A stretch of 64,000 nt of DNA from Pseudomonas flexibilis (GTDB lineage: Bacteria > Pseudomonadota > Gammaproteobacteria > Pseudomonadales > Pseudomonadaceae), in the NCBI RefSeq assembly GCF_000802425.1, contig NZ_JRUD01000016.1, positions 1 to 64,000 of the forward strand, read 5' to 3'. Below the pieces are notes generated by a model. It was not told the DNA's origin, ran no database searches, and saw only the letters and a program-made list of their open reading frames with translations. This document shows positions 61,667 to 64,000 of the stretch, piece by piece. A program made the position numbers and the translations under genes. How positions within the stretch are numbered: the first letter of the stretch is position 1; each line of letters starts with the position of its first letter.

Positions 61667-61879
61667 ATGAACGACCACGACGACAAGCGCCCCCTTGGCT
61701 GGGGTGAGCTGCTGCAGAGCGTGCTGGCGGCCGCCCTGGGCGTGCAGAGCGGCAAGAACCGCGCGCGCGATTTCAGTCGCGGCCGCCCGGTGCAGTTCAT
61801 CGTGCTCGGGCTGCTGTTCTGCCTGTTCTTCGTACTGATCGTCCTCGGCCTGGTGAAGCTGGCGCTCTACCTGGCCTGA
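61667..61879 (+). CDS. DUF2970 small membrane protein
   Basis: 70 aa; AGGAG precedes the ATG. N-terminal LGWGELLQSVLAAALGVQSG matches DUF2970, and one membrane span follows (FIVLGLLFCLFFVLIVLGLV). Function unknown. It overlaps the convergent gene by 13 bases. Confidence 0.85.
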   Translation: MNDHDDKRPLGWGELLQSVLAAALGVQSGKNRARDFSRGRPVQFIVLGLLFCLFFVLIVLGLVKLALYLA

Positions 61880-62946
61880 GTCGGCACATCGAGCAACGGT
61901 GACAGATCCAGCGGATAGCCGACCCGTTCAGGGTGCAAAACCCGGCTGTAACGACGGAAATCCACCTGCAGCGGCGCTGCGCCGAGCCGGCGCTGAAGCA
62001 GCGCCACCTGCTCCTCGTCCAGCAATCTGAACACCTTGCCCAACGCATCAACGCCGATACTCTCGGCAAAGTCCCGCCCCAGGTGGTAATCGTGAACCAG
62101 CAGCAGCGCCCAGCCTCCCAGGGTGAAATGCCCGGACGTCAGCGCCCCGATGTCACCTTCCAGCCGCGCCTGGAAGACCTCGGCGGAATTGTTCGCCGCA
62201 CTGAACTGCACATCCCTGCCCGGCTGCAGTCCCCGCTCGCGCACCGCCTCGATGGCACCGAGGGCCATCTCGTCGTTGGCGGACCATACCAGCCGGACAG
62301 CGGGGTAGCGCTCGAACAGCGTGCGCGCCTGGTCCCGGGCCCGCTGGCGCGACCACTCGCCGTTGACCAGCTGGCGCAGACGAATGTCCGGGTGCTCGCC
62401 AAGCGCGCGCAGCAGGCCCAGGTTGCGCAGCTGCGCCGACGGGGTCTGCGGCACGCCGCCGAAGGCCAGCATTTCCGCCTGGCCCGGTGGCTTCATGGCT
62501 GCCAGGGCCTTGCCCATCAGATAGCCGGCTTCCTCGTCGTTGGGAATCAGGCTGCCGATCCAGTTGCGATAGCGCTCACGCGGATTGCCGGTGCGCTCGC
62601 GCTGCGAGGCGGTGAGGGTGCTGTGCACATTGAAGAGTCGAACCGGGCTGTCTTCGAAAATTCTCAACAGCTCGGGACCGGCATAGATCTCATTGACGAA
62701 CAACAGGTAGTCCGGCTGGCGGTCGCGCACCTGCCTGCCCAGCGCCAGCAGGCGGTTGAAATCCCGTTCGGCGTAATGGATTTCCAGTTCCATACCCAGG
62801 TCATCGGCCACGGCCTGCATGAAGTGGGAATAACTGACCCAGAAGGGCTCGCTGGAGTAGCCAGGATTGATGAAGGCCACCGACGGGGCGGCACAGGCGG
62901 CAAAGGTCATCCAGCACAGAAACAACCCGGTGACTACACGCCTCAT
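61867..62946 (-). CDS. Periplasmic sugar-binding-type substrate-binding protein
   Basis: 359 aa from MRRVVTGLFLCWMTFAACAA, a signal peptide. The body (VAFINPGYSSEPFWVSYSHF, DYLLFVNEIYAGPELL, VWSANDEMALGAIEAVRERG) is a type I periplasmic binding fold of the sugar/LacI type. No permease or ATPase gene adjoins it, so it may serve a sensor rather than a transporter. Confidence 0.88.
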   Translation of the reverse strand: MRRVVTGLFLCWMTFAACAAPSVAFINPGYSSEPFWVSYSHFMQAVADDLGMELEIHYAERDFNRLLALGRQVRDRQPDYLLFVNEIYAGPELLRIFEDSPVRLFNVHSTLTASQRERTGNPRERYRNWIGSLIPNDEEAGYLMGKALAAMKPPGQAEMLAFGGVPQTPSAQLRNLGLLRALGEHPDIRLRQLVNGEWSRQRARDQARTLFERYPAVRLVWSANDEMALGAIEAVRERGLQPGRDVQFSAANNSAEVFQARLEGDIGALTSGHFTLGGWALLLVHDYHLGRDFAESIGVDALGKVFRLLDEEQVALLQRRLGAAPLQVDFRRYSRVLHPERVGYPLDLSPLLDVPTQAR

Positions 62947-62994
62947 TGACAACACCGCACCATCGAAGCCAGACAAAGCCTGGCATTCTGCCAG

Positions 62995-63108
62995 CTATTG
63001 TTGGCTGACCCAATAGACTGCCGTCGAGACGGCCAGAAGAATCAGCGCGAGAATCGCCACTGCGTCGACTCGGCTGTCGCTCTCGTCATGACCGGAGTGC
63101 TTGTCCAT
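62995..63108 (-). CDS. 37-aa small membrane protein
   Basis: MDKHSGHDESDSRVDAVAIL followed by a single hydrophobic span ending VYWVSQQ. AAGGGAA lies upstream of the ATG and the reading is compact, so the gene is likely real though short. Function unknown. Confidence 0.65.
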   Translation of the reverse strand: MDKHSGHDESDSRVDAVAILALILLAVSTAVYWVSQQ

Positions 63109-63313
63109 GCGTGTTCCCTTATTCTGCGCAACCCGCTTCGAGTAAAGACCAGCTTTGCAGAAGGCGCGCGCGCTGTTTTTAATTCCTTTTAACTCTAAAC
63201 ATATTCTTAAACTTCACTTTTAAGCATAAATCGATACTGCTATCGTGCCGGCCCCAACGTGCGGTGGCGCGACTGCGCGCGCAACCCGGCAGTAGACCGC
63301 TTACAGGACCCCT
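63109..63313 (+). promoter_or_regulatory. AT-rich upstream region of cysI
   Basis: About 200 bp without a gene; the part 63175-63240 is markedly AT-rich (TTTTAACTCTAAACATATTC), as expected for a promoter and perhaps CysB control. No exact -35/-10 pair could be fixed. Confidence 0.4.
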
Positions 63314-64000
63314 ATGTACGTTTACGACCAGTACGACCAGCACATCATCGAGGAGCGCGTCCGGCAGTTTCGCGACCAGACCCGCCGCTACCTGGCCGGT
63401 GAGCTGAAGGAAGACGAGTTCCGCCCGCTGCGCCTGCAGAACGGCCTGTACATCCAGCGCTACGCACCCATGCTGCGCATCGCGGTGCCTTACGGTCTGC
63501 TGTCCTCGACGCAAGTGCGCACCCTCGCGCACATCGCCCGTCATTACGACAAGGGCTACGCGCACATCAGCACGCGCACCAACGTGCAGTTCAACTGGCC
63601 GGAACTGGAAGATGTGCCGGACATCCTGGCCGAGCTGGCCGGCGTACAGATGCATGCCATCCAGACCAGCGGCAACTGCATCCGCAACACCACCACCGAC
63701 CAGTTCGCCGGCGTGGCCCGCGACGAGCTGGTGGACCCGCGCCCCTGGTGCGAGATCATCCGCCAGTGGTCCACCTTCCATCCGGAATTCGCCTTCCTGC
63801 CGCGCAAGTTCAAGATCGCGGTGAACGGCGCGGCGCGCGACCGCGCCGCCATTGAAGTGCATGACATCGGCCTGGAAGCCGTACGCAACGCCGCCGGCGA
63901 GCTGGGCTTTCGCGTCTCGGTCGGCGGCGGCCTGGGCCGCACGCCGATTGTCGGCAGCTTCATCAATGAATTCCTGCCCTGGCAGCACTTGCTCAGCTAC
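63314..64000 (+). CDS. cysI: Sulfite/nitrite reductase hemoprotein, N-terminal part
   Basis: The frame runs 229 codons to the window edge and is incomplete at its 3' end. MYVYDQYDQHIIEERVRQFR, LRIAVPYGLLSSTQVRTLAH and YAHISTRTNVQFNWPELEDV, then QTSGNCIRNTTTDQFAGVA, are the first ferredoxin-reductase-like and siroheme-binding parts of the nitrite/sulfite reductase family. It reduces sulfite to sulfide in cysteine synthesis. The Cys ligands of the cluster lie beyond the window. Confidence 0.93.
   Translation, partial: MYVYDQYDQHIIEERVRQFRDQTRRYLAGELKEDEFRPLRLQNGLYIQRYAPMLRIAVPYGLLSSTQVRTLAHIARHYDKGYAHISTRTNVQFNWPELEDVPDILAELAGVQMHAIQTSGNCIRNTTTDQFAGVARDELVDPRPWCEIIRQWSTFHPEFAFLPRKFKIAVNGAARDRAAIEVHDIGLEAVRNAAGELGFRVSVGGGLGRTPIVGSFINEFLPWQHLLSY

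Overview
The window is a high-GC Pseudomonas chromosome carrying one intact-looking, P2/phiCTX-like prophage. The host genes and their order (folD - tRNA cluster - cysS - glnS - ppiB - lpxH - miaE - usp - DUF1289 - acnB, then nfuA, cti, metH, an rlmN-like gene and cysI) match what I remember of the P. aeruginosa group. No species is assigned.

Layout. 1-2519: a DyP-type peroxidase and folD on the minus strand, then tRNA-Arg(TCT), tRNA-His(GTG) and tRNA-Leu(TAG). 2496-37746: the prophage, about 35.2 kb, bounded by a 28-bp direct repeat made of the 3' end of tRNA-Leu plus 4 bp. 37747-64000: conserved housekeeping genes, ending inside cysI, which is cut by the window edge.

Prophage. From the left it has attL with putative integrase/excisionase sites, a P2-like cos candidate, a DUF2513 moron gene, and then the P2 late block Q-P / O-N-M-L-X-lysis-R-S / V-W-J-I-H-G / FI-FII-E-E'-T-U-D. 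A 23-bp dyad (GTTGTA-N11-TACAAC) occurs three times, between P and O, before V and before FI, where P2 has its Ogr-dependent late promoters. An Ogr/Delta zinc-finger activator with the exact C-X2-C-X22-C-X4-C spacing is encoded at 28814. The lysogeny switch (leftward XRE repressor, rightward Cro/Cox-like gene) has TTCCCA-type palindromic operators. Replication uses a zinc-finger/Toprim/helicase protein, not a P2-type gpA. A run of small early genes follows, four of them preceded by a repeated leader in which a hairpin with covarying stem sits upstream of the ribosome-binding site. The integrase lies next to attR.

The best candidate for an undescribed system is at 24892-26393: two AT-rich, translationally coupled, leftward genes (a 291-aa soluble protein of unrecognised family and a 209-aa membrane protein) in the lysogeny side of the phage. 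The setting fits a lysogen-expressed defence or superinfection-exclusion cassette, but function is not shown by the sequence. Other points of interest are the late-promoter architecture with apparently leaderless P and V genes, the covarying leader hairpins, an antirepressor remnant beside an inverted gene, and a large hairpin in the acnB leader.
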